Below are positions 1 to 7,062 of a DNA stretch of 20,610 nucleotides, piece by piece. The position numbers and the translations under genes were made by a program. How positions within the stretch are numbered: the stretch's first letter is position 1; each line of letters opens with the position of its first letter. Source of the DNA: Allobosea sp. (GTDB lineage Bacteria; Pseudomonadota; Alphaproteobacteria; Rhizobiales; Beijerinckiaceae). The notes under the pieces were generated by a model, which was not told the origin of the DNA, did no database searches, and was given only the letters and a program-made list of their open reading frames with translations. The DNA is taken from assembly GCA_021732895.1 (NCBI GenBank), contig JAKFWE010000330.1, forward strand, positions 1 through 20,610, in the 5' to 3' direction.

Positions 1-783
1 CGAGGCGTGGATACCGAGCTTGTGCTCGATGCCGGAGCAGCGCAGATCGTTGTGGGAGCCGAGCGAGCCGTCTTCGTTGACGAGGTATTTCGGCACGAGG
101 AAGAGCGAGATGCCGCGCGTGCCGGCCGGCGCATCGGGCAGGCGCGCGAGCACGAGATGGATGATGTTCCAGGTGAGCCCGTGCTCGCCATAGGTAATGA
201 AGATTTTCTGGCCGGTGATGCGGTAGGTGCCGTCGCCGACCGGCTCGGCTTTGGAGCGCAGCGCGTTGAGGTCCGAGCCGGCCTGCGGCTCGGTGAGGTT
301 CATCGTGCCCATCCACTCGCCGGAGACGAGCTTGTCGAGATAGGTCGCCTTGAGATGCTCGGAGCCATGGGCGTGCAGCGCCTCGATCGCGCCGACCGTC
401 AGCAGCGGCCCGAGCGCGAAGGCGAGCGAGGCCGAGTTCCACATCTCGGTGCAGGCCGATTGCAGCAGCGCCGGCAGGCCCTGTCCGCCATGCTCCTCCG
501 GCCCGGGCAGCGCGTTCCAGCCGGCCTCGGCCCAGGCCGTGTAGGCCTCTTTCCAGCCCGGCGGCGTGGTGACGACGCCGTCCTTCAGCGTCGCGCCATG
601 CTTGTCGCCGATGCGGTTCAGCGGCGCGATCACGTCGCTGGCGAATTTCGCCGCCTCGTCGAGCACGGCTTCCGCGACGCCGCCTTCCAGTTCCGGCGCG
701 AGCCCCTCCGCGATCAGCGCCTCGAGTCCCGCGACGTGACGCATGGTGGCGAGGATATCATCGACCGGGGCGCGGTAGCTCAT
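1..783 (-). CDS. Acyl-CoA dehydrogenase, N-terminal 261 residues (runs off window)
   Basis: FAD-dependent dehydrogenase that would introduce the alpha-beta double bond of an acyl-CoA and pass electrons to ETF. The reading frame is open from the start codon at 783 to base 1, so the C-terminal part lies outside the window. Visible are an N-terminal extension before the usual helical domain (start MSYRAPVDDIL), the FAD/substrate loop NLTEPQAGSDLNAL about two thirds of the way through the visible part, the motif TGQKIFITYGEH, and the stretch RCSGIEHKLGIHAS at the window edge. The extension and these motifs fit the large acyl-CoA dehydrogenases of about 590-600 residues common in alphaproteobacteria. 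An AGGGAG ribosome binding site lies just upstream of the ATG. The family is secure; the acyl chain it prefers cannot be told. It is divergent from the gene at 959. Confidence 0.9.
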   Translation of the reverse strand, partial: MSYRAPVDDILATMRHVAGLEALIAEGLAPELEGGVAEAVLDEAAKFASDVIAPLNRIGDKHGATLKDGVVTTPPGWKEAYTAWAEAGWNALPGPEEHGGQGLPALLQSACTEMWNSASLAFALGPLLTVGAIEALHAHGSEHLKATYLDKLVSGEWMGTMNLTEPQAGSDLNALRSKAEPVGDGTYRITGQKIFITYGEHGLTWNIIHLVLARLPDAPAGTRGISLFLVPKYLVNEDGSLGSHNDLRCSGIEHKLGIHAS

Positions 784-929
784 CTGCACTTCTCCCTGAC
801 GCCTTCGGGCTGCGGCGCGCGACGCCGGCCAAGGTCTGGTTTTGACGCAGCCGCGATGATAGCGAGGAACGAGGCCCCGCGCCACGCGACCGCGAGCACA
901 GCCGCAGTCCGGCGGCCCGCCTTCTGCAT

Positions 930-957
930 AGTTTATATATGAACCTTTTCGGGTCAA
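930..957 (-). promoter_or_regulatory. Candidate promoter of the acyl-CoA dehydrogenase gene
   Basis: On the minus strand TTGACC (952-957) is followed after 16 bp by TAAACT (930-935), inside the only AT-rich patch (about 927-945) of the 175-bp divergent region. It reads away from the Sua5-type gene and would give a leader of roughly 140 nt for the dehydrogenase. Seen by eye only; the -10 element matches 4 of 6 consensus bases. Confidence 0.4.
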
Positions 958-958
958 C

Positions 959-1936
959 GTGCCGAATTCACGCGACACACGACGACTGGAGCCGAACGCC
1001 GCCGGCATCGCAGAGGCGGCGGCGCTGCTGCGCGGGGGATTGCTCGTCGCCCTGCCGACGGAGACGGTCTACGGGCTCGCCGCCGACGCGACATCCGGGA
1101 CCGCGGTCGCGGGCATCTACGCAGCCAAGGGCAGGCCGCGTTTCAACCCGCTGATCGCGCATCTGCCGGACCTCGCGGCCGCCCGGCGCGAGGGCGTCTT
1201 CGACGCGCCGGCGCTTGCGCTGGCCGCCGCCTTCTGGCCCGGGCCGCTGACATTGGTGGTCCCGGTCTCGGCCGATTGCGCCGTCTGCGACCTTGCCCGC
1301 GCCGGGCTGTCCTCCGTGGCGCTGCGCGTGCCGTCGCATCCCGTGGCGCGCGCCGTGCTGGAGCGGGCCGGACGGCCGATCGCCGCGCCGTCGGCGAATC
1401 GATCCGGCAGGATCAGCGCGACCTGCGCCGGCGACGTGCTGGAGGAGCTCGATGGCCGGATCGACGCCGTGCTGGATGCGGGAGCGACCAAAATCGGCGT
1501 CGAATCGACCATCGTGGCCTGTCTCGGCGGCGCGCCGCGCCTGCTGCGGCCGGGCGGCGCGACACGCCAGGCCATAGAGGCGGTGATCGGGCAGGCGCTC
1601 CTCCTCGCCGAGGACGACAGCGCGGCCCCGCTCTCGCCTGGACTGCTGGCCTCGCACTATGCGCCTGCGGCGCGGGTCAGGCTCGATGCGGCGGCCGCGC
1701 GGGCCGGCGAAGCCTGGCTCGGCTTCGGGCCGGAGGCCGAGACGGCCGCGCCCGGCCGTGCCGCATTGAACCTGAGCCCCGCCGGCGACCTTGCAGAGGC
1801 CGCCGCCAACCTTTTCGGCCATTTGCGCCGGCTCGACGCGGCGCGGCCCGCCGGCATCGCGGTGGCGGCGATTCCGGAGCACGGCCTCGGCGAGGCGATC
1901 AACGACCGGCTCAGGCGCGCGGCGGCGCCGCGTTGA
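959..1936 (+). CDS. L-threonylcarbamoyladenylate synthase (Sua5/YrdC/YwlC family)
   Basis: Makes threonylcarbamoyl-AMP from threonine, bicarbonate and ATP, the first step of the t6A37 modification of ANN-decoding tRNAs. The 325-residue protein is the long Sua5 form. Residues about 15-205 are the YrdC domain, with LPTETVYGLAADA (32-44), the basic KGRPRFNPL (57-65), PSANRSGRIS (144-153), ESTIV (182-186) and LRPGG (196-200). A linker containing SPGLLASHYAP (226-236) leads to the C-terminal Sua5 domain (about 237-322). The start is GTG at 959; it lacks a good Shine-Dalgarno, but the N-terminal length before the first strand fits the family and no ATG is better placed. It is followed after 70 bp by a LysR gene on the same strand. 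Essential in many bacteria. The symbol varies between tsaC and ywlC, so none is assigned. Confidence 0.93.
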   Translation: MPNSRDTRRLEPNAAGIAEAAALLRGGLLVALPTETVYGLAADATSGTAVAGIYAAKGRPRFNPLIAHLPDLAAARREGVFDAPALALAAAFWPGPLTLVVPVSADCAVCDLARAGLSSVALRVPSHPVARAVLERAGRPIAAPSANRSGRISATCAGDVLEELDGRIDAVLDAGATKIGVESTIVACLGGAPRLLRPGGATRQAIEAVIGQALLLAEDDSAAPLSPGLLASHYAPAARVRLDAAAARAGEAWLGFGPEAETAAPGRAALNLSPAGDLAEAAANLFGHLRRLDAARPAGIAVAAIPEHGLGEAINDRLRRAAAPR

Positions 1937-2006
1937 AACGCAAAGCCACCTTGCGATCCTGCAAGATATCGGCTTGCCTGCGGGCGAACCAAAAGGCCGG
2001 GAACCG

Positions 2007-2912
2007 ATGAGCGCCAATCTCGCCTGGGACGATTTCCGCCTGATCAAGGCGATCGCCGATCATGACGGGCTGACCGGCGCGGCGGCGGCGCTGGGCGTCA
2101 ACCATTCCACCGTGTTCCGCCGGCTCGGCCAGATCGAGGAGCAGCTCGGGCTGCCGCTCTTCGAGCGCCGCAAGACCGGCTATGTCGCGACCACCGCCGG
2201 CGCGGAGATGACCGAGCTCGCGGCGCGGATGGAGGAGGACGTCACCGCCTTCGGGCGCCGGCTGGCGGGCCGCGATGTCGCGCCGTCGGGAGAGGTCCGC
2301 GTCACCACCACCGACACGCTCTTCCTCAACCTGCTGCTGCCGATCTTCGTGGCCTTCCGCGAGACGCACCCGGCGATCCGGCTCGACATCGTCATCGGCA
2401 ACCAGACGCTCAACCTCTCGCGGCGCGACGCCGACGTCGCGATCCGCGCCAGCGATTCACCGGGGGAAACCCTGATCGGGCGCAGACTGGCGACGCTCAA
2501 CTGGGCCGTCTATGGCCGCGTCCAGGACGCGCTGAGTGATGACGAGATCGCCGATCCGACGGCGCTGTTCCGGCGCGACTGGGTCACGCTCGGCGACCAG
2601 CTCGGCTATGTGAAGGCCGCGCGGCATGTCCGCGACCATGTCGCGCCGGAGAGGATCGCTCTCAAGACCTCGGCCGTGCTGGGGCTGACCGAGGCGGTCG
2701 AGCAGGGGCTCGGCATCGGCCCCCTGCCCTGCTTCATCGCCGACCAGCGACCCGCCCTGACGCGGCTGACGCAGCCCGACCCGGAGTTTTCGACGGGGTT
2801 GTGGATCCTGACCCATCCCGACATCCGGAACGCGCCGAGAGTGAGGGCCTTCATGGAGTTCGTCGGCGGGGAGCTGGCGAAGCGGCGCGGGCTGATCGAG
2901 GGCGGGAGTTAG
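2007..2912 (+). CDS. LysR-family transcriptional regulator
   Basis: DNA-binding regulator of 301 residues. The N-terminal winged helix-turn-helix occupies about residues 7-66, including DHDGLTGAAAALGVNHSTVF and then LGLPLFERRKTGYVATTAG. A LysR substrate-binding domain (about 90-293) follows, with the typical DADVAIRASD turn and the late EQGLGIGPLPCFIAD segment. Domain order suggests the subfamily that acts on short divergent or unlinked targets, but the inducer cannot be predicted. Start ATG 2007 has AAAAGG about 10 bp upstream; longer in-frame starts would fall inside the preceding gene. Its TAG overlaps the TAA of the convergent acrylyl-CoA reductase by 4 bp, so the two messages are complementary at their ends. 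There is no divergent partner gene to name as an obvious target. Confidence 0.92.
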   Translation: MSANLAWDDFRLIKAIADHDGLTGAAAALGVNHSTVFRRLGQIEEQLGLPLFERRKTGYVATTAGAEMTELAARMEEDVTAFGRRLAGRDVAPSGEVRVTTTDTLFLNLLLPIFVAFRETHPAIRLDIVIGNQTLNLSRRDADVAIRASDSPGETLIGRRLATLNWAVYGRVQDALSDDEIADPTALFRRDWVTLGDQLGYVKAARHVRDHVAPERIALKTSAVLGLTEAVEQGLGIGPLPCFIADQRPALTRLTQPDPEFSTGLWILTHPDIRNAPRVRAFMEFVGGELAKRRGLIEGGS

Positions 2913-3895
2913 CCCACCTCGACCACGACCCGCCCGCGCACCTTGCCCTCGACGATCGCCTTGCCGGTCTCGATCACGCTCTCCAGAGGGATCGTCGTGG
3001 TCATGGCCGCGAGCCTGTCGCGGTCGAGATCGCTGGCGAGGCGCGTCCACGCCTCCAGCCGGCGCGGCTTCGGGCACATCACCGACTCCACACCCAGCAG
3101 CGCGACGCCGCGCAGGATGAAGGGCGCGACCGAGGCCGGCAGGTCCATGCCCTGCGCCAGCCCGCAGGCGGCGACCGCGCCGCCATATCTCGTCATCGAC
3201 AGCACATTGGCGAGCGTGTGCGAACCCACCGCATCGACGCCGGCGATCCAGCGCTCCTTGCCCAGCGGGCGGCCAGCCGCCGAGAGTTCGCCGCGGTCGA
3301 TGATCTCGGCCGCGCCGAGGCCTTTCAGATAGTCGGCCTCCTCGGCGCGGCCGGTCGAGGCGATCACGTGCCAGCCGGCCTTGGCCAGCAGCGCGATCGC
3401 AACCGAGCCGACGCCGCCGGCCGCGCCGGTGACGACGACCGGCCCGTCGGCGGGTTTGAGCCCGTGCTTCTCGAGCGCCAGCACGCAGAGCATGGCGGTG
3501 TAGCCGGCGGTGCCGATCGCCATCGCCTCGGCCGGGTTCATGCCGGCGGGCAGCGGCACCAGCCAGTCGCCCTTGACGCGCGACTTCTGGGCGTATGCGC
3601 CCAGATGCGTCTCGCCCGTGCCCCAGCCATTGAGGATGACGAGGTCGCCCGGCCTGAAATCGGGATGGTCGGACGTCTCGACCCGGCCGGAGAAGTCGAT
3701 GCCCGGGATCATCGGCCAGCGCCGCACCACCGGGGCCTTGCCGGTGACGGCGAGCCCGTCCTTGTAGTTCACCGTCGAATGGGTGACGCGGACGGTGACG
3801 TCGCCTTCCATCAGGTCGGCTTCGGCGAAGTCGGTGAAGGCGAGGTTCGTGCCGGTCTCGCCCTTGGTCGCGACGAGGGCCTTGAAGGTGGACAT
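2909..3895 (-). CDS. acuI: Acrylyl-CoA reductase / YhdH-type quinone oxidoreductase
   Basis: NADPH-dependent medium-chain reductase of the MDR superfamily. Characterised AcuI/YhdH proteins reduce toxic acrylyl-CoA to propionyl-CoA, as in DMSP or 3-hydroxypropionate metabolism. The 328-residue protein has the family features: NYKDGLAVTGKAPVVRRWP (43-61), PGIDFSGRVE (64-73), a cofactor loop TGAAGGVGS (156-164) in the Rossmann part, and GLAQGMDLPASVAPFILRGV (245-264), which is typical of this subfamily. There are no structural zinc cysteines, as expected. Start ATG 3895 follows AGGAG; a longer frame to 3982 has no family similarity. Acrylyl-CoA as the true substrate is inferred from the family. 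The gene ends in the convergent LysR gene, and a large palindromic repeat lies 88 bp upstream of its start. Confidence 0.88.
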   Translation of the reverse strand: MSTFKALVATKGETGTNLAFTDFAEADLMEGDVTVRVTHSTVNYKDGLAVTGKAPVVRRWPMIPGIDFSGRVETSDHPDFRPGDLVILNGWGTGETHLGAYAQKSRVKGDWLVPLPAGMNPAEAMAIGTAGYTAMLCVLALEKHGLKPADGPVVVTGAAGGVGSVAIALLAKAGWHVIASTGRAEEADYLKGLGAAEIIDRGELSAAGRPLGKERWIAGVDAVGSHTLANVLSMTRYGGAVAACGLAQGMDLPASVAPFILRGVALLGVESVMCPKPRRLEAWTRLASDLDRDRLAAMTTTIPLESVIETGKAIVEGKVRGRVVVEVG

Positions 3896-3982
3896 GGGCG
3901 TCTCCTGAGCTTTGCGCGCAGGAGATACGTGTCGCCGGCGGCGCGCAACCCCGCGCGCAGTGCGTGTTTGGCCAGATCCCAA

Positions 3983-4113
3983 TTGTCATTCCGGGGCAGG
4001 CCGAAGGCCTGAACCCGGAACCCACGACCGGGTAAGGCGCATCAGGCCGTTGACGAGGGTTCACCCGGTCGTGGGTTCCGGGTTCTTCACTGCGTGAAGC
4101 CCCGGAATGACAA
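3983..4113. repeat. 131-bp palindromic intergenic element (REP/BIME-like)
   Basis: The element tiles with no leftover bases. Outer arms 3983-3997 and 4099-4113 are a perfect 15-bp inverted repeat beginning TTGTCATTCCGGGGC. Inner arms 4011-4033 and 4063-4085 are a perfect 23-bp inverted repeat around a 29-nt loop. Between outer and inner arms sit two small hairpins, AGGCCgaaGGCCT (3998-4010) and TTCACtgcGTGAA (4086-4098). The whole can fold as a four-way junction. Each half can instead fold alone, through TTCCGGG/CCCGGAA at 3989-3995 with 4014-4020 and at 4076-4082 with 4101-4107. The two small hairpins differ in sequence but keep the same 5-bp stem and 3-nt loop. From memory, repeats starting with a similar GTCATTCCGGGGC string are common in Hyphomicrobiales genomes. 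It lies downstream of the MFS gene and upstream of acuI. No other copy was seen in the window. Confidence 0.9.
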
Positions 4114-4119
4114 GCGGGA

Positions 4120-5352
4120 TCACGCCGGCTGCGGCATCGGCCGCTCCACCGCCTTCTCGACGATCGGCAGGTTGATCAGCGCGGAGGCGATCCCGAGCAC
4201 GATGGAGAGCCACCAGACGAGCTGGTAGGAGCCGGTCGCCTCATAGAGCACGCCGCCGAGCAGAACGCCGAGGAAGCCGCCGACCTGATGCGAGAAGAAG
4301 GCGAAGCCATAGAGCATCGCCATGTATCTGGTGCCGAACATCAGCATCACCAGCGAGGATGTCGGCGGAATGGTCGAGAGCCAGAACAGGCCGATGATGG
4401 CGCCGAACATGATCGCCGTGGCGGGGCTCGGCGGCAGCAGGATGAAGGCCGCGATCGCGGCGGCCCGGCCGAGATAGATCCAGGCCAGCAGATAGCGCTT
4501 GGGCATGCGCGTCGAAAGCCAGCCCGAACCAAGCGAGCCCACGGCGTTGGCGAGCCCGATCACGGCCAGCGTCCAGCCGCCGACCCAGGCCGCCATGCCG
4601 ACATCCTTGAGGTAGGCCGGCATGTGGGCGGTGATGAAGGCGAGCTGGAAGCCGCAGGTGAAGAAGCCGAGCACGAGCAGCACATAGGAGCGGTGCCGGA
4701 AGGCCTCGGTCAACGCCTGCATGATCGACTGGCTGGGCAGGCTGGCTGCGGCGGCCGTCTGTGTGGCGCTCAGCTTTCGGCTCGCCAGCACGACCGTCAG
4801 CGGCATCACCAGCAGCACCGAGACGGCGAAGACATAGAGCGCCTGATGCCAGCCGAGCTGCTCGATCAGCACATTGCCGATCGGCGGGTAGAGGAACTGC
4901 CCGAAGGAGCCCGCCGCCGTGCCGGCGCCGAAGGCCATCGGCCGCCAGCTTTCGGGCAGAAGCTTGCCGAAGGCGGCGAGCACGAGGTTGAACGAGCAGG
5001 CGGAGAGCCCGAAGCCGATCAGCACGCCGGCGCTCAGATGCATGCCGAGCGGCGTCGTCGCCATGCCCATGCCGACGAGGCCGAGCGCATAGAGCACCGC
5101 GCCGAAGCAGAGCACCCGCACAGTGCCGAAACGGTCCGCGACCGCCCCGGCGAAGGGCGCGCCGAGCCCCCAGAGCAGATTCTGGATGGCGATGGCGAGG
5201 CTGAACGTGTCGCGGCCCCAGCCGAACTCCAGCGTCATCGGGATCTGGAACAGGCCGGCGCTGGCGCGCGGGCCGAAGGTGATCAGCGCGATCAGGCAGC
5301 CGCCGGCGACGATCACCTCCGGTGCATAGCCGCGCCTGGATTGCGTGCTCAT
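4120..5352 (-). CDS. MFS transporter, probably monocarboxylate/oxalate-formate type
   Basis: Inner-membrane secondary carrier of 410 residues with about 12 hydrophobic segments in two halves, split by a polar loop near residues 205-240 (RKLSATQTAAAASLPSQS). The motif ADRFGTVRVL in the loop after the second helix is a variant of the MFS G-X-X-X-D-R-X-G-R signature. The N-terminal AGLFQIPMTLEFGWGRDTFS and the later TAHMPAYLKDVG resemble the MCT/OxlT-like group (oxalate-formate antiporters and monocarboxylate permeases), so a small carboxylate is the likeliest substrate, by inference. Two adjacent ATGs exist, at 5358 and 5352; GGAG sits 7-8 bases before the second but almost touches the first, so 5352 is chosen. 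It is divergent from the cell-wall hydrolase. Its stop is 7 bp from the palindromic element, which may serve as its 3' end. Confidence 0.88.
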   Translation of the reverse strand: MSTQSRRGYAPEVIVAGGCLIALITFGPRASAGLFQIPMTLEFGWGRDTFSLAIAIQNLLWGLGAPFAGAVADRFGTVRVLCFGAVLYALGLVGMGMATTPLGMHLSAGVLIGFGLSACSFNLVLAAFGKLLPESWRPMAFGAGTAAGSFGQFLYPPIGNVLIEQLGWHQALYVFAVSVLLVMPLTVVLASRKLSATQTAAAASLPSQSIMQALTEAFRHRSYVLLVLGFFTCGFQLAFITAHMPAYLKDVGMAAWVGGWTLAVIGLANAVGSLGSGWLSTRMPKRYLLAWIYLGRAAAIAAFILLPPSPATAIMFGAIIGLFWLSTIPPTSSLVMLMFGTRYMAMLYGFAFFSHQVGGFLGVLLGGVLYEATGSYQLVWWLSIVLGIASALINLPIVEKAVERPMPQPA

Positions 5353-5406
5353 CGTCATTCTCCGGTCGCGCGCTCCGGGCCCGGGCGGTTCGCGTCGTGC
5401 GGCTGC

Positions 5407-5433
5407 ACGATAGCCCCGCCCGCCGCGCTGCAA
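5407..5433 (-). promoter_or_regulatory. Candidate promoter of the MFS gene
   Basis: On the minus strand TTGCAGC (5427-5433) is followed after 12 bp by GCTATCGT (5407-5414), a partial match to the Caulobacter-type TTGaCgS / GCTANAWC pattern. An imperfect palindrome CGTGACGTCGCG (5445-5456) lies just upstream and could be a regulator site. Weak evidence, by eye only. Confidence 0.25.
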
Positions 5434-5484
5434 CAACGCGTTTTCGTGACGTCGCGCATCACCGGCGCGCATGGGCGGGGCGCA

Positions 5485-5499
5485 TTAACCCAGCCTCAA
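5485..5499 (+). promoter_or_regulatory. CtrA-like site TTAA-N7-TCAA upstream of the cell-wall hydrolase
   Basis: TTAA at 5485-5488 and TCAA at 5496-5499 are separated by exactly 7 bp, one base away from the CtrA consensus TTAA-N7-TTAA. The site is about 85 bp upstream of the chosen hydrolase start. CtrA commonly controls envelope and division genes in alphaproteobacteria, so the setting is plausible, but one near-match is weak evidence. Confidence 0.3.
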
Positions 5500-5583
5500 C
5501 CCTACTACGGCGATAACGGAAACAGTCGAAACGGCGCGCGCGACGCGCGCCGGGCGCAGGTGTTTCAGGCGGGTTCTTGGCGC

Positions 5584-6882
5584 GTGGGTCAGTGGCGTGT
5601 GCATCGCCGGACGAGGCGTATCGGCTCGGTCGGGCTGAGCTGGGCGCTCGCCACCACGGCGCCCTGGGCGCTTTCGGCCGGGATGCTCGTTTCCTTCACC
5701 GCCTCGGCCGGCCAGAATTTCGGCGCCGACGCCCTGCCTTATTCGATGACGCAGCGCATCGCGGCGCCGGAAGCCTCGGTGCTGGAGGAAGGACCCTCGC
5801 TTCTGGTCGCGGCGAGCGCCTTCAGGCTGCCGGGCCTTTCGCTGTCCTCCAGCGTCAGGCTCGCCAGCCTGTCCTTCGACGAGCCCGGCCGGCGCGTCGT
5901 GATCGACCGGGACCGGCCGCGCGAGGAGCTCAAGCGCAGCGCGCAGGGCTATCCGACGATCGATCGCAGCGCCAAGGGCGACCCGCTGCCCGGGCTGCGG
6001 CCGAGTCTGAGCCGGTCGCCGCCGCGCGAACTCGAGCGCGTCGTCTTCGGCGACAACCAGCCCGGCCTGATCTCCGGCGGCTTCACGCTGGAGCCGGCGG
6101 GCCCGGGCGAAGGCCTGGACGGTCCGCAGACCGGCTTCGAGCCCTACGCCAACGAGGGCGGGTTGACCGATCCGGCGCTGTCGGACGCGTCACCCGGCAA
6201 CTCCTTGAAACCGCTGATCGCATCGCGCCGGCAGGCGGAGCTCTATCTCGACAGCATCGACGGCTCGACGCCGACGGAACGCGCGCGCGCGTCCACGACC
6301 ACGCCCCCTGTGAACTACAGCGTCGCGACGCTGGTTCCCCCCGCGCCGCCCGCGCCTGACCCGCGCAGCCTGATCGCGCGGGCGCCGTCCGGCGCGACCG
6401 GCGTTCGCGGTATTTTGCGCAACGCGCCGCCCGGACCGCGTGAAATCTACACAGGCCTGATCGCGCCGGAGAACATGGCCAGGGAGCAGCGCTGCCTCGC
6501 CGAGGCGATCTATTTCGAGGCGCGGTCGGAATCCGACGAAGGCCGCGCCGCCGTGGCGCAGGTCGTGCTCAACCGAACCAAGAGCGCGCTCTATCCCAAC
6601 AGCGTCTGTGGCGTGGTCTATCAGAACAGCCACCGGCATCTGGCCTGCCAGTTCACCTTCACCTGCGAGGGCAAGTCCCTGCGCGTCACCGAGCCCGAGC
6701 CGTGGAAGGCCGCCGTGCGGATCGCGCGCGAAGTCTATGAGGGCACGACCTGGCTCGCCGATGTCGGGGCCTCGACGCATTATCACGCCGACTATGTTCG
6801 CCCGTCCTGGGCGCGGCGCCTGACCAAGATGGACACGATCGGCCGGCACGTGTTCTACAAGCTCAAGCCCGGGCAGACCTGA
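5584..6882 (+). CDS. Cell-wall hydrolase, SleB family, with N-terminal membrane anchor
   Basis: Probable peptidoglycan hydrolase acting in the periplasm. About 432 residues. A basic leader (VHRRTRRIG) precedes one hydrophobic segment, about residues 13-38, that acts as signal or anchor. A long low-complexity region (about 50-290) rich in Pro, Ser, Arg and Gly follows. The C-terminal SleB/CwlJ-type domain starts near residue 300 with REQRCLAEAIYFEARSE; the conserved Glu in CLAEAIYFEAR is the expected catalytic residue. It continues through AAVAQVVLNRTKS, CQFTFTCEGK and ASTHYHADYVRPSW. No ATG fits. GTG 5584 has AGGCGG about 10 bp upstream; GTG 5560 and 5599 are alternatives. The same domain is the spore cortex hydrolase of Bacillus, but in non-sporulating alphaproteobacteria it is presumed to act in wall remodelling. 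The gene stands alone, with a possible CtrA site upstream. Confidence 0.85.
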   Translation: MGQWRVHRRTRRIGSVGLSWALATTAPWALSAGMLVSFTASAGQNFGADALPYSMTQRIAAPEASVLEEGPSLLVAASAFRLPGLSLSSSVRLASLSFDEPGRRVVIDRDRPREELKRSAQGYPTIDRSAKGDPLPGLRPSLSRSPPRELERVVFGDNQPGLISGGFTLEPAGPGEGLDGPQTGFEPYANEGGLTDPALSDASPGNSLKPLIASRRQAELYLDSIDGSTPTERARASTTTPPVNYSVATLVPPAPPAPDPRSLIARAPSGATGVRGILRNAPPGPREIYTGLIAPENMAREQRCLAEAIYFEARSESDEGRAAVAQVVLNRTKSALYPNSVCGVVYQNSHRHLACQFTFTCEGKSLRVTEPEPWKAAVRIAREVYEGTTWLADVGASTHYHADYVRPSWARRLTKMDTIGRHVFYKLKPGQT

Positions 6883-6960
6883 TTTCATCTGCATTTTCCG
6901 CTTTTTCACAAGCCATCGTTAGTGTCGGTGAAGACGACGGCGCCTGCCGGCTTGGTTAAT

Positions 6961-6986
6961 TTTACCTTGTTTTTGCGTTTACCTTG
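6961..6986 (+). promoter_or_regulatory. Direct repeat TTTACCTTG x2 upstream of the repeat-protein gene
   Basis: TTTACCTTG occurs at 6961-6969 and again at 6978-6986, 17 bp start to start, inside an AT-rich patch that opens with GGTTAA. It is about 75-100 bp upstream of the ATG at 7063. The spacing is near two helical turns, which would suit a dimeric regulator, and it overlaps the most likely promoter region. No regulator is identified. Confidence 0.3.
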
Positions 6987-7062
6987 CGCCGCGCGCCGAT
7001 CGCTGGCTCCTTGTTCCCCATAAGCGGCGCCTGACGCCGCAGCGCAGGGTTCAAGGTCAGAC

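Noticed and set aside
968..2047. 359-codon minus-strand frame opposite the threonylcarbamoyl-AMP synthase
   Set aside because: Arg/Gly-rich antisense translation with no motifs, opposite a well-supported gene.
4288..5583. Upstream extension of the cell-wall hydrolase frame to 4288
   Set aside because: This part is antisense to the MFS transporter and lacks any hydrolase-family sequence; the signal/anchor segment begins after 5584.
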